From Phallus indusiatus (lineage: Eukaryota; Basidiomycota; Agaricomycetes; Phallales; Phallaceae), in the NCBI GenBank assembly GCA_027605045.1, contig JAQFWX010000010.1, positions 1,244,879 through 1,308,878 on the forward strand: a stretch of 64,000 nucleotides of DNA. The letters are read 5' to 3'. Every line of letters begins with the position of its first letter. Positions within the stretch are counted from its first letter, which is position 1. Positions 35,265 to 47,479 of the stretch are shown one piece after another. The position numbers were made by a program, and so were the translations under genes. The notes below the pieces were generated by a model. That model made no database searches. It saw nothing but the letters and a program-made list of their open reading frames with translations, and had not been told where the DNA came from.

Positions 35265-36185
35265 CTAGTGCCTAAACGTGCTGATGTGGCGCTTTTGTGC
35301 ATCGGGTCTTGTGAATATTAGCCCACAGTGTGAGCATGCGAGTTTTTCCCGGACTTTCTGCAGCAGCTCGGAGGAAGTAATTGCGTTGCCCCTGCCTTCG
35401 GGCAACGTCCCATTAGTCATAGCAACGAGCTCCGCGTATTCGTGAACTGAAGTCCAATGTCGCCTCTTGTCTTGCGCATTTTGAGTACATTTTGGACATT
35501 GGATGCCCATCCATGGATCGATGTACGGGCACCTGGTCCCTTGGGGACTAGCATTAGTAGTACTTGACCCACTGGGGTATGGCGAACGTTCATAAGCGCG
35601 TTCTTGACGCGTTGATGGACCATGATAGTTCTCATTACGGTGACCATCGCCATTGGACCTATAATCGTGGTTGTCTGATATATAATAACTGCGGGGTTGC
35701 TCAGTTCTGGCGGTTGAACGACCCGTGCCAGTAGTGTGATGACGGCGCTCAGGAGTTCTGATAAATAATCATTGACTAACTAAACCAAAAAAATATAATA
35801 GAAAACGTACTTTGAGCTGTTGTAGTCCGGATAAGCGTAAGTAGAATGAGAATCGATCCGTCGGGAGCCATTATTCTCGCGTGTTAGCGGTGGACTCGCG
35901 GAGCGCGAGTTCTTGTGCAAGTCCCTAGGGTTCACGTATGAATCGCAATAAACTGGTCCTGGAAGACCTCTTATATTCCGCATTGCATTGGTGGTATTTA
36001 ATGTACCACTGTAAGGCAGAAATAAGATGGTCTTGCCAGGCTTCTGAGAGGACCTAGTAACTCACGTGGGAATGAATTGGCCAACGAAGGGGTATTGACC
36101 ATCGGGGTACTCTTTATACATTTCTTGTGAGTTTTTATGAGGTGAAAAACGATAATCTCGAGAAGCAAGAAGGGGTTTTGGAGTG
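35265..36185 (-). CDS. C2H2 zinc-finger protein
   Basis: A likely nuclear, nucleic-acid-binding protein. It ends in a classical finger CSHCGLIFTRPDAQKRH followed by ISTFRH (C-x2-C-x12-H-x5-H) just before the stop. A second Cys/His cluster CPKCTQNAQDKRRHWTSVH lies about 55 residues earlier. The N-terminal part is low-complexity and rich in Arg/Ser/Tyr/Asn (YPDGQYPFVGQFIPTGTLN, NPRDLHKNSRSASPPLTREN, RRHHTTGTGRSTARTEQP). Introns at 36065-36009 and near 35812-35763 restore frame. The exon opening at 36185 may be preceded by a first exon near 36270-36320 that I could not join in phase. The methionine at 36121 is the fallback start. Confidence 0.65.
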
Positions 36186-36321
36186 CTGCAAACAGAAGGA
36201 AATCCAAAGGTTTCCGTTCATAGTGCCCTCCGGGCTTTATATATGTACGCTTCATACGTTGAACCATTGTGATCAAGGGAAATCGTCCAATAAAGCTAGC
36301 TGAGTTCAAAGGGTCCAATTC

Positions 36322-37141
36322 GCTATCTAGAGATTCGGTTGTCAGTCCAGTCCAGCGAGTTCACAAAGGTTGGGCAGACATACATTATTGGGCGCTTACA
36401 CGCGATCGCGTTGTTGTCGTGACGCGTTACGTAATTTTTTTACCAGAAAAAAATACATTGTCGACTTGCGGGCGATGCTCATGAATAATTTTCATGCTAA
36501 CTACTAAATACTTTACTTCAAGCGTGAAAATATGGAGGCTGAGAGGTTTTCGACCTAATTTCTAGACACAGTTTCACCGGAGAATTCCGCCCAGGGAGGA
36601 ATCAAGCAAGAATCAAGTCGTTTTTCTGCCCAGCGAGAATGATTCATGCAAACTTGTCCTCCACGGGAAAAGCCGTCCGCGACGTCCCGTAATCTAAAAT
36701 GATTGCATGATAATTGTAAGTAGATCGTATGAAAGGAACCTGAGATTGATTCGGTTACAGCAAGGCTCGTTATCTCGACATTCGCCTTGTACTGCCAGTC
36801 GTGTTTCTGGGATAGTCCTCTTCTCTTCACCAGAGTCGGTCACTGCGACAGAACGTGTTCACGTCCTTATCGATTTGTGAGCACTGAATCATGTAACCGC
36901 TGATAAGAGAAACTTCTGCTTTTTACTGGATTACCTACTTTTTTGTATGAACTAAGAAAGTACCTTATTAATCTTGCCGTTTTGTCATCCACATGTGATT
37001 ACAAACTTTGCTAATGATATATAATATACAACGCATTTCAAATTCGTAATTATACCAGAAAACAATATATTAACCCTATATTATGAAAATAAAAAGTGCC
37101 TGCGAAAGATGAGAAAAGACATCATGCAACTAGAAACATCA
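36322..37141. other. Intergenic, no gene seen
   Basis: About 820 bp between the zinc-finger gene start and the NAA35 stop. No supported feature. Confidence 0.45.
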
Positions 37142-40065
37142 TTAAGAGCTGTAATTGTTTGAGCCCGTTGAATGATCGAGCACAGGAAACCATTTCGATC
37201 TCTCCCACAAGCAGCCAATCTGAACGTTATGCGTGATATCAGGAAATTTGACCAAAACCTGGGCATTGACGTGACATATTTGACCCAGACTGGTAAGAAA
37301 CTAATAAAGGTAAGTCAGTCTATATAACGCAACGAAATTGAGGCTCTCACAAACCTGTTGATACTCGTCCACACAAAATGTCGCCGTAGGTGTTTTAGAA
37401 GCTGATGTTGCCAGCCGGGAAAAGATTCCATTACTCTCTCTCAGAGCTTCAACAGCGCTTGCTTGCCAATCAACTCTCGACTAGAACAATCAGTGTTACA
37501 AAGAAATGCTTGTTGCAGACCTGGTAAATAAAATGCGGACCTCAGCTTGCATACACCATCTCCGCCATTTACCCAAAATAGGCCGGTCTTGATCTGGTCC
37601 TTGTGCACCCGAGTAACCTTTTACGAATGCCCATTTGAATCGAATTCTGAACTTCGCTTGTTCCAGCTCGGCATCGACCTGAACAGGATGAGAGACCATA
37701 TGGAACAAAATCTTTCGGAAGAACATCTCTAATCAGTGTCTCATTACTTGCAAGTTGGAAAAGAATCATGTACATCACGAAGGGCAAGGCTTACACCCTG
37801 AAGACCATACGCATAGTCTCTTTGCCCAGCGACAAACTCGACAGCTTGTTCAATGTCCGGTGTACTAGTTTCTTGTAGTAACGACGAGTGAATCTCGTTC
37901 AAGACCGAGATTTGCATAGAAAGAACTTCCGCGAGGTACCAGTATATCATTGCCCATTCGGACTGCGCATAGAGCTCGAGTTCAAAACCCGATAGAATCA
38001 CTTGACTGATTATCATGAGACGCGCGTATCGGACGCATAAGGGTATACGAGTATATACCTTTGGTAAAATAAAAAAAGGTCAATGTTAAGGTTCATACGA
38101 AAGGAAAATGAAGACACACTTCAAGAGGTTCAGCTGACTTCAGATAAGACGTAATCCACATAGCTTGCTCGTATGCAAGATGCCACTCCAAAAGGGATCC
38201 AGCAAATATTCGACGCTGCCTTGCACGGTTATGATAAAACGAAGTGAAGAAGTCTACTAACAACTGCTCTTGTCAGCTTGGAACTGGGATCGTGGTAGTG
38301 GTCGGGAAGATCTCGCTCACAGAAGCTATCATCTTCTCAAAGTTATCCACTCCTTCTGTTAATTCTTTGGAAAGGTCATCACTCAAAACACCATCAGTGT
38401 AAGCATCGATATTGTTGAATGAGCGTAAGAGGGTGTCTGTAAGTTGGTGTGCGGCATCCGGTAAAAGACCGGGTGGTATAGCTGCTGTTTCGTAGAAGAA
38501 TCGATCTACTACCCATGGTGGTTCGTTATTTAAAAGAATCTTTGATCCATTGAAAAATGTCGACTATGGAGGATCAACATTGATTAGATATCTCTGAGCA
38601 TGAAATGTCGCCAGGTCACATACGCTAGCCACCGACCGCAAAAAGGCCGTACGCCGTTGGGGTTTGTTCTCGTAAACTCTCATTTCGGCAAGCAACTAAT
38701 ACCAATAAATCATGTTTATTGAAAGAAGTTCAGCAAATACTACTAACCTTTACACTCCACAATCTCTCAGCATCGATCACTCTCCGGCTTTCATCCCATT
38801 GTTCAAGCCAAATTTTCCACGCAGCCCATGCCTCTTTCTGCGAAAGTTGAGGAATATTACGTATTGGAATGGATGAGATTAGATGTCGAGTAATGTTGGG
38901 ATCTATAGCATTCATGACTCGGGGAGACGGATTCGGTGTCGTGGCTGTAGATAGAATAGCTGCAAGGTCTTGTTTGGCATTTTGAAGGGCGATTGTAGAT
39001 GGGGAATATAGCATTTGCAGTATGTTCTGTGTAATCGCGTCAATAGCGTCGTCATGACTCGGTAGAATGAAACTTACCTTTCGTAGGAGGATACGATCCG
39101 TCAAAGCAGACCGCCAGACATTCGAAACTGTGGTGATAATGATATTAGAACGACACTATGGTAAGAATAAAACCACATGCTTGCAGGTGTTTGACGTAAC
39201 CAGACTAAAGCGTCGCCTAAGAGACTGATAACCTTTTCCGGTTGAATGTGTTCGCAAAGCGAGACGTTGAATTTGTCGCTATTCCAGTCTTCACCCTAAT
39301 CATAGATTGATGAATACTCGAAGTTAATGTGTAGAAGGATATTTTACCTCTAAAACTCGATTTTGGGATAATTCACGCCACACAAGATCACAGCATTTCA
39401 CTAACCCGAAAATACCCGCTCTGAGAACAAGGTTGACTAATTCCGGTGGTCGATTGGGATCTGGTTTCGATGAAGTTGGAGAATATGGATGAGATGAGGT
39501 GTTGTCTGAAGTTTTGAACCTTGAGAAGCCAATATCTGCGAGGTAGTGGACATAACGAATGGTAAGCACCGTTTGAGATAGTGCCAACCCATTGTGCCAG
39601 CCAACCTGCAAAAAGGGCATTACAGCAATTAAGTCATGGATACAAGCTTAGAGTATACTTCGGATGCAAAGGTGCGATCAAGGATCCAACAGACTTCTTC
39701 GGGGAGTAAGAGTATGTTTGGGTCAAATGGGGGTGCTTCCGGTAAAAGACCACTGTCCATACGAGGATCCATAATCTGTGATGAAAACCTATTAATGAGG
39801 AGGAAAAAGAAAGAACTGGAGGGGGTCTGGTTTGTACCTCTAAAGCTGCCATGGCGTCATTGAGATCGAAACCACTGATAGTAACCAATTCTCCCTCTTT
39901 AATCTCTGTCAGAGCAATCAGCACGTTTACTTCTTCTTGTATTTAATCCCGCTATTGAGATTTACCTTTAGCACCGTCTTCAAAAATTGCCTTTATATCC
40001 ACGAAATTTTCACCTCCGGGCACTATATCAACTCTGCCATTTCCATCAGGGGACATTCCGGACAT
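37142..40065 (-). CDS. MAK10: NAA35/MAK10, auxiliary subunit of the NatC N-terminal acetyltransferase
   Basis: NatC acetylates Met-hydrophobic N-termini. Mak10/Naa35 is the ribosome-anchoring, substrate-positioning subunit. It starts MSGMSPDGNGRVDIVPGG and continues NFVDIKAIFEDGAK. A second exon has EIKEGELVTISGFDLNDAMA, leading into the family hallmark EIMDPRMDSG. Then come VGWHNGLALSQTVLTIRYVH, NLVLRAGIFGLVKCCDLVW and SLLGDALVWLRQTPAS. The middle exons have NAIDPNITRHLISSIPIRNI and WVVDRFFYETAAIPPGLLP. The C-terminal exons have FYHNRARQRRIFAGSLLEWH, GFELELYAQSEWAMIYWYLA and KFRIRFKWAFVKGYSGAQG. The protein ends HSTGSNNYSS. More than ten short introns; exact sites were not all resolved. It is divergent from NTH1. 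Confidence 0.85.
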
Positions 40066-40442
40066 GACTTTCGATTAATGATTTCTTATTTTTGAGTAAT
40101 CTCGGGTATATCAAAGGGCATTGCAGAATACAATCCACAACCTTTGAATACTTTGACTAGCGGTAAAGAGAGAACAAGTTGCGAAGCGCCTCAAGGCGAT
40201 CAAATGCTTCTTCCGGTCCCGAATGCTTAGTCATCGAATCGATTATTCAATGGAACTGTAGAAACGACTTGAGCTTGAGAACGACAGCTTCGACGCGCTC
40301 TCGTGAGTTGTGACAATATTTGTCAAGTTTTATTTTCTAAAGCTGACGGGGTACGGATTTGAGTTTAGTTTACAATCTTACTGCCGGCGTAGGACGCTGA
40401 AACAAACTGTTTCATAGAGCTTTTCCTGTCTTTTGCGCGAGG

Positions 40443-41975
40443 ATGAAAAGGGCTTCATTGAGGTCTTACAAAAGTGCTCAGAATCCAGCCGTCACGATAT
40501 ATGAAGCAGAGGACGTCAAACGCGAATATCTTAACCTTTCTCCTTCTACATCCTCAAAGCCACTAGCGCAAACCGCTTCTTCAATACCTGTTAGCTCGGT
40601 CGAGAATGTCAAGCTTGAAACGCATACCGAAGAGACACTTGAACTGAAAACTCCTGAGAAAAGTAAACCAAATACTCGGAAACGGAAGAAACTTGATGTG
40701 GCCCCTGCAGACACTCAGCCCGGTAGCAGCAAAGGCAGTCCTTCAAGTTCGCCCAGGAAAAGCAAAGCCATACGTCTCAATCTTGATACTCCACATCCGG
40801 CACCTGCAAATTGGGAAGAAGTTTATAATGCTATTAAAGAGATGCGAAAGCATGGTGGAGCTCCTGTAGATGAGATGGGGTGTCATATGGCAGGCGGACC
40901 TGTAGAAGATCCCAAGGTAATACGTTTCGTGTAGAAGATTCTGACTTATCTTTTTTTCAAAGACCAAGAGATTTGTTATATTGATATCACTCATGCTTTC
41001 TTCGCAAACAAAAGATCAAGTTACCCATGCCGCGGTTACAAATCTGCGCCAGTCGTTAGGAGAACTGACTGCTGAAAATCTCGTAACTGCAGATGATTCT
41101 GTCATTTCTGAGGCGATCGGGAAAGTAGGTTTTTGGAGAAGAAAGACTCAGTATACCAAAAAATATCCTGCGATCTTTGAGAACATTACTCATATCACAT
41201 CCTTTTGTCAGATATATAAAACAAGCCGCTCAGAGAATATTGGACGAGCATGACGGCGAGATTCCCGGCACACTTGAAGGACTCTGCTCTTTACCGGGTA
41301 TAGGGCCTAAGATGGCTTTTTTAGCACTTCAGGTATATTTATGTGTGCGATCCTTTTTGTTTTATTCTTATTGTGATTTTGCTTAGGTCGCTTGGAATAG
41401 GTTAGTCGTTTTGGATTTCAACAGACAAAATGTCACTCGGTGGTCTGATCTGAATACACAGGAACGAAGGGATTGGTGTTGACGTTCATGTTCACCGTGT
41501 TACTAATCGTTTGAAATGGCATAATCCACCGACCAAGGAACCGGAACAGACAAGGTGGGGTGATGCTCCATTTATATCACATCATTCATAACCTAAATGA
41601 ATTGTGTAGGCTTAATTTACAGTCATGGCTACCAAAAGAACTCCATGGGGAGATTAATCCCCTACTAGTGGGCTTTGGCCAGGTATCTCAAATGTTTTTG
41701 AAATGTTTATTTTTTATTGATTAATTGATTGTTGTTTTTGTTTTGTACAGACAATTTGTTTACCTGTTGGTCCACGTTGTGATGTATGCACTTTAAGCGA
41801 TGGTCTTTGCCCGAGTGCTGTTATCAAAACTAAGCTAAGAACTCGGAAAGAGGCGACAGCTAGTGCAAAAATCCAAGTTGAATTTGAGGATGACAAGCAG
41901 TGTTTGACTGAAGAAAATATCACTGTCAAGACGGAATGTGCCAGTGAGATTGTCGCAGCCGATCCTGGAGGCTAA
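40443..41975 (+). CDS. NTH1: Endonuclease III-like DNA glycosylase/AP lyase
   Basis: Bifunctional base-excision-repair enzyme removing oxidised pyrimidines in nucleus and mitochondria. Exon 1 encodes a long Ser/Lys-rich N-terminus (possible targeting, with KPNTRKRKK as a nuclear signal), then [20 protein letters not shown]. Later exons give [35 protein letters not shown], the helix-hairpin-helix with catalytic Lys [16 protein letters not shown], the catalytic Asp in [15 protein letters not shown], and a [4Fe-4S] cluster region [18 protein letters not shown]. Spacing is C-x6-C-x2-C-x6-C by my reading, one longer than the bacterial last gap. Six introns or so. The start at 40443 is the first ATG of the open exon. 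The final tail is acidic. Confidence 0.9.
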
Positions 41976-42200
41976 ATTGTCACATGTACGAGCACAAGCA
42001 AGAGAAGATATCTATACGCGATATACCTTAAGGGTTACTTATATTTCTACTAATAAATTTTGATCTTGAATCTTCGTCACATGCTAATTCATCCAAATTC
42101 TATGCCAAAAACTCAATTCATCTATATTAGTGTGAATTAAAAATTAAAGAAGCGTCTAATATCAATTATCATGAAGTTCATGTATGCAAGCCCCTTCACA

Positions 42201-43170
42201 TCAATCGATTAGAACAGCCTGCGTATGAATATATCCGTGTGTATTCTCATAATTATCTTCATTGAAATCGCAGTCAAATGAGTCTGAGTCTCTATCGGAA
42301 TCGTCCAGTTCAGGACAATATTGATGTGATACGTCTACTTGACCGTCTTGAACTTGCCAGGTCAGGTTATACCTGAGAGAACCGAATATTGTATGCACCA
42401 CAAACAATTGGATGTTTAAAAATGACGTACACATCAGGGAACTTGGGAGGGTTTTGGACACCGAGTGCTTTCCCTATCTTTGGAATCTTTGAATGTCTCT
42501 GTGAGTTTGTGAATAATGAGAAAAGGCTCAATGAGTAATTTATATATAATGGTAATAATCACCCCGATGATTAGAACGTTTTTAGAAGTTATTGAGGTTT
42601 GAGCGACTTGAAGAGATTGTTGAAATTTCCGGACTCGTTTAGCCACACATTTTGCATCATCAGAATTACTTTTGGAAAATAGCATGAGAATAATGAACGT
42701 TCATTGACAAAGGATAGCGCGTCATACCAGTACGAATCAATTTCCAAGTCGAGTGCTTTTGCAACGGGCTTGGCAGAATCTATAGACCTGGAACTTCTAA
42801 CGCGATTATGGCTTGGTGCTGCAATTATATAACTAATATTCATCTTTGAATGAGGTCCAAATAACTGAACGGTGTGTCTCAATCAGTAAAAGCAATAAAG
42901 AGACTTGATATAGTGCACCTTTAGAATGCATTGTGCTCGTTTGCGGCCCAAACAAGATAAACCGTGCCCGTGTTCAGGTTTTTCGCCATGTCGTATGATG
43001 TACACGATGCCGTTAGAACTCGGGGGGTTGAGTTCGTTTGTGTCCAGTGAAAGCGTTTCAAGTCTGGATCTACCATAATCATGTTCGTCATTTATGGAAA
43101 TGTGCAAAGACCATGTCAGAAGAACAAAAACAGCAGACCACGAGAAAAGAACAAGGAAAAGTCGAGACAT
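42201..43170 (-). CDS. Histidine-phosphatase (phosphoglycerate mutase)-fold protein, membrane-anchored
   Basis: The N-terminus MSRLFLVLFSWSAVFVLLTW is a signal peptide or membrane anchor. The catalytic histidine motif IVYIIRHGEKPE follows, with GHGLSCLGRKRAQCI, LFGPHSKMNISYIIAAPSHN, RVRSSRSIDSAKPVAKALDL and an exon with KRVRKFQQSLQVAQTSITSK. An intron then joins VLIIG to RHSKIPKIGKALGV, giving the second conserved His. The end is NLTWQVQDGQVDVSHQYCPE and an acidic tail. It resembles fungal phosphoglycerate-mutase-family proteins of unknown substrate rather than glycolytic mutase. Five or so introns. The start at 43170 places the anchor first; an upstream in-frame ATG at 43224 exists. Confidence 0.75.
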
Positions 43171-44046
43171 GATTATTCCTAACCCAGTGAACGTTTTTCG
43201 TACTATACCAGAGAATGGCACCACTATTGGGATTTATGTTTTGTATCTGAATTGGAATCGCCAATTTCATTTCATTGTGTTTGGCACTGGTGGTCTCGGG
43301 ATTAACCAATGCATCGGACATGGCACTGGAATGATACCAATTTAGTGAACCATATATAATGCACATGTGCGGTTATTACTCACTCTATCGAGCAAGCAAT
43401 ATAGTGTGCTCATGTGAGCACCGGATCTTACCCATTATTTGTGTATATAAATGGCGTTAGATACGTCTGAATAAACTTAAGTCTCACTTTATCACGCTCA
43501 ACCTATACTAGTAGAGACTAGTAGCGACGACGTGCACGGCTTGCAAGGAGGGCAGCCGTTATGGGCGCTAAAGTTAGTGACCCTTCTCGAAATGAACACT
43601 CGCCAGTGCTAGTGACACATGTACATACAAAAACACCGGCCGCTCAATACATATCATCAAAATATGTATTATGCTGCATAAGGTCAAATGTGACCTTGTG
43701 GGCATACTGAGGTCGTGTCGACACTCGTACATTCTCAATCTCGGGTTCTCAAACGACATTTCAAATACGGAGACGAACTCCAGGCACATCCTGCAGAAAC
43801 AGACTCACACGGAAATCAATGTAATGTTGGTCTAATTATAACAGCTTTGAGAAGATCCTCTTGTGTGGTTTAAACCAAGCGCCAAGTATCCTAAAAGCAG
43901 AATTTTCTATGCGATGTCGGTTCTCGGTCACCGGCTTTAAGAGTACGGCCAAAAATAATTTTTTTCCACAGGGCTAGAAATAAACACCACGGCCAAATGA
44001 GCCCGTGATAGATCAAATATTTTCTCACTGCAACCTGCCAGTACTC
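43171..44046. other. Intergenic with a short dispersed repeat
   Basis: About 875 bp without a gene. It holds the 43390-43440 repeat copy listed separately. Several short open frames on both strands show no domain. Confidence 0.45.
43390..43440 (+). repeat. Short dispersed repeat, copy 1
   Basis: A block containing CAATATAGTGTGCTCATGTG and then AGCACCGGATCTTACC recurs about 4.4 kb away at 47766-47815 with about six differences. Not part of any gene. Confidence 0.7.
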
Positions 44047-45703
44047 ATGACAGGTAAAAACTGTTCGTTTCTTCGTCGCGGTGTGGAGACTAATAGCTTG
44101 TTCATTATAATGACCTTGATCAGATTCGGATCTTTCTATCAAATCACTATTCAGCATAAAAGGCAAAGTTGGCAAGTATTTCCATTTTTTTTTTTCATTT
44201 TCCCACCGCTCACCCCCGACAATGCGATATTATTATTATGTTTAGCTGTCGTCACCGGCGGTGGATCCGGTATTGGGACAATGATTTCCAGCGCGCTCGT
44301 TCAGAATGGAGCGAAGGTATACATTGCATCTCGAACAGAATCTCAACTCAAAGAGGTAGGCATTCTCACTGCTCCGACATCCGCCGATAAAAATCAATGA
44401 CATGCCACTCACAAAGGTTGCCGATGCTTTAAACAAACGAGGGCCTGGAACATGTCATTATATCATTGCAGATTTAAGCGTTAGTTCTTCAAACTAGAAT
44501 TCTTGCCCGTTCTTTTCTTCCCATATAGTTCAAAAGTCCCAGAAAGGATGCGAGCGGCTGGCCAACGCTATCAAAGAGAGGGAACAGAAGATCCATATCT
44601 TGGTCAATAATGCCGGTATGGCGTGGGGTGCACCATTTGGAGAGTGCGTATTAATATTCTTTTCCTTGCATGAAGCTGGTTCAGTTGATTAGATTAGGTT
44701 CCAGGAGTTGGAAGGATGGGACTATCTGATGGCTGTGAACGTAAAAACAATATTTTATTGTACGGGCGGTTAATCTATTATCGTCTCGAGCTAATCATGC
44801 TATGATTTCTGATCAAGTAACACGAGCGTAAGTCTTCCATATCGTTTCATGTTCTTCAGGATTGGTAACATAAGGAATATAGACTTACGGACTTATTGGC
44901 CAAAAATTCTGATAATCGGGATCCAGGGCGTGTGATCAACATTTCGTCTATTGCAGCATTTGCACCTCGGGTTGAAGGAAACATGACGGCCCCGGATGGC
45001 TATGGAACGTGGAGCTGTAAGGGTGTCCCTTTGACGCTATTACGAATTAATTTATCGACGTTCACAACACAGATGCCGCGAGTAAAGCAGCAGGCACGCA
45101 ACCTTTTTTTTTTCCAAAAAACTTGAGACCTTGAATCACCTCACTAATCGTGTTTATATAGTCAACCATCTGACCATGAGTTTGGCAACAACATTGATAA
45201 AAAGATTCATCACGTATGTTTTATTGTTTGTAACATCGGGTCACCTTAGGGTCTCATTGGTTTTAAAACACGACAGAGTTAACGCGATATGCCCAGGGTA
45301 CGTCACAGAACATACTGCTCGGTTCTCAAAAATAGAAACTAAGCTTCGGAGATACCTCTCGGTGTAGAATATTCCAATCCAAAATGACTGCTTGGGCATA
45401 TGAAACAAGAGGCGAGAGATATATGAACACCGGTCAACCTACCGGTGAGTGCGGTTATAAACGATTACTACTATAAATGTCAACAGCTGTGCTAAGAGAT
45501 AAACAGGACGCCTTGGAGCACCGGAGGACATAGGTGGGGCCAGTAAGTCTTAAACAAGGCCATGCGCACGTTTTATCTTAAACAAGATGGATCCCTTAGT
45601 CTTATATCTCGTAAGCCCCGCATCGGCACATGTAACTGGGTCATTTATTGCTTTGGACGGTGGTAAGTTGATATCTACAGGAGCTCCGGGGCCAAAATTG
45701 TAG
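44047..45703 (+). CDS. Short-chain dehydrogenase/reductase
   Basis: A classical SDR with a Rossmann NAD(P) fold. The substrate is unknown. A 7-nt first exon (44047-44053, ATGACAG) spliced to 44124 gives MTDSDLSIKSLFSIKGKV. A GC-AG intron (44172-44245, donor G|GCAAGT) joins it to AVVTGGGSGIGTMISSALVQ. Then come KVYIASRTESQLKEV, HYIIADLS, IHILVNNAGMAWGAPFGE, MAVNVKTIFYC and GRVINISSIAAF. An intron supplies the catalytic Tyr in WSYAASKAAVNHLTMSLATT (YxxxK). Next are VNAICPG, QSKMTAWAYETRGERYMNTG, LGAPEDIGGA and ASAHVTGSFIALDGGKLIST, ending GAPGPKL. About 310 residues, near the family norm. All catalytic residues are present. Confidence 0.87.
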
Positions 45704-45989
45704 TAAGCCAAAAAAAGTCGGATGAATAGCTAATTGAGCTGCGCGGTATTGTTTGATATTGTACTCAATATGGGGCATATACATATAGTTTGGATCTTGT
45801 TTTCCATGATTCGTAAAAAAGTAGTCAATGACAAGTAACTTTTTTTTCAGAATGCTGCATATACAGTATTACGTGCCCGAGTCTGCTAGTGTGCTAGTGT
45901 CCCCATTCTTTCTCGAGCAGCACTCCCACTTCCCCTCATCCTGGTGTGCGACCGGCTTAGTAAAATGGGAAGTAGAGATTCTATTAGGA

Positions 45990-46265
45990 AAACCGTTAGC
46001 GATTCGTCGGCAATCCTCAGCGAATTCGGACACTGTCACTCTGACACGAGACTGTACCTTATCTTGGGTACCCTAGTGAGTGTTAGGGTTGGATTGAGGA
46101 CGCGACGCTTAGACCCCTCGACTCCTCGCTCGAGTCAGGGTGTGATAGTGATGAGGACGAAGCACAATGGGCTCTGGCGCGCGCGAGCTCAGCGGGAGAG
46201 AACCTTGCCGTCGTGCCGGTACACGTATTGACTATTTACCATTTTTCGCTCGATAACCAGAGAAG
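45990..46265 (+). repeat. Diverged dispersed element, copy A
   Basis: Shares an ordered series of identical blocks with 48720-49015: AATTCGGAC, ACGAGACTGTACCT, TTAGGGTTGGAT, CTCGCTCGAGTC, GATAGTGATGAGGACGAAGC, AATGGGCTCTGGCG, CATTTACCATTTTTC (with TTT in this copy) and CTCGATAACCAG. In one frame both copies read DSDEDEAQWALA-x-ASS, so the element was probably once coding. No terminal repeats were found. Confidence 0.7.
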
Positions 46266-46499
46266 TTCAAGGTATCGGTCTCCACCTCACGGTAACCGAG
46301 GAGATGATGTACTAACGGTCATCGGTGTAATGGCGGGTATCGCAGAATAAATCGAGAACCGGGAGTTGCAGAGATTTCTGTATACGAGATTGGACGATGG
46401 TTACCCCGAGGTTTAAGTCGAAAAAATGTACCTAGGCCTGCATGCATACATAGCCCTGCTAGTATGTATGTAGCCTTTCACCTCCTTGCAGTGCATCCG

Positions 46500-46950
46500 A
46501 GTCGCCGGCAGTATCCGTATTGTAAGGAACACTACGGTCGATACGCCTGTATTAAGGATAGGGATTATATTTCAATTAAGCATGTTATTTCTCGCCCTTA
46601 ATACCGGTTTCATCCGTTCTCTGTGCCCTCTAGCTCTCACCTTTTGGACCTGCTTGTCAAGCATTGGAATTCACGCTTCATCAATCTCGACGTGTTTTGG
46701 TGACGACTAACATTTTTCAGAATGCACTTGCCATATACCACGTTCATGTTGAACATGGCAGCGGACAGTTACATTCAGAGTTTCAAATTGTCGTACAGAA
46801 CAACCGATTGGAAAGTTTAGGCTCAGTCGAGCAAACAAAGATGGTAACATGCATATACAATAAATAAATATCAAGTCGGAAATTCATGTTGAACATGCAT
46901 ATACATTACATAAATATCAAGTCGGAGATCGATTACATTGGGAATGAGAA
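46500..46950 (+). repeat. Direct repeat, left copy, flanking the small secreted peptide gene
   Basis: Blocks such as GGATTATATTTCAATTAAGC, CTCGCCCTT, TTTCATC, CTGCTTGTCAAGCATTGGAA and ATCTCGACGTGTT recur in the same order at 47480-47945. A nested tandem duplication at about 46846-46930 repeats a 42-bp unit containing ATGCATATACA and ATAAATATCAAGTCGGA. Confidence 0.7.
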
Positions 46951-47036
46951 TAACCAGGGCTCTTTGCGCTGAATCCTGATACGGCACACCGAAGACCCCA
47001 AGGGAATAGTGGTTTTGAACTCATGCATTTCGCAAT

Positions 47037-47284
47037 TTAACGAAATGCTCCGTTTCCGCACTGACAAATTTTTATAAGGATACCGTAAAGTTAGTACACA
47101 AAAAAGACGGGAACTCGGAAGAACTTACTAATAAATCACAAATTTCTTTGCCTAAACCTTCTAATACGCCGCAACAGTCATCCTGAGCAGTACGGCTATT
47201 GAGCGAATTGCTGGCTGGCAAAGCAAATACAGCAGAGAAGGTCAAGGCGATTGAAACGAGCAAGGTGACACGAGGGAACAACAT
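47037..47284 (-). CDS. Tiny secreted cysteine-containing peptide
   Basis: Exon 1 (47284-47129) encodes a clear signal peptide, MLFPRVTLLVSIALTFSAVF with ALPAS as a likely cleavage site, then SNSLNSRTAQDDCCGVLEGL and GKEICDLL. A canonical intron (GTAAGT, internal CTAAC branch site, TTTGTCAG) leads to exon 2 (47060-47037), CGNGAFR and TAA. The mature peptide is only about 40 residues with four cysteines in a CC...C...C pattern. This suits a small secreted protein; no homologue was recognised. A TATATAA element lies about 66 bp upstream of the ATG. The gene sits between two diverged direct repeats. Confidence 0.65.
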
Positions 47285-47479
47285 GAAGAATAGATTAAAA
47301 AAGGGAAGTAAGTGAAAGTTATTGCCGAAGAACTCAGTTTGACGGCTTGTTATATATCAAAACCAACTCCAAGAAACCGAGGATCACTACCACTGCCCGC
47401 GGTGAGGCAAACAACGACAGGGTTAGTAATGCTCGAACCTGAAATTGTAGCTGTCACTGGTTGATTAACTGATTATACG

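Larger units (their letters stand above)
45704..47036. other. Repeat-rich accessory region
   Basis: About 1.3 kb without a complete gene. It contains copy 1 of a decayed element (45990-46265) and the left member of a direct repeat pair (46500-46950), both listed separately. Confidence 0.55.
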
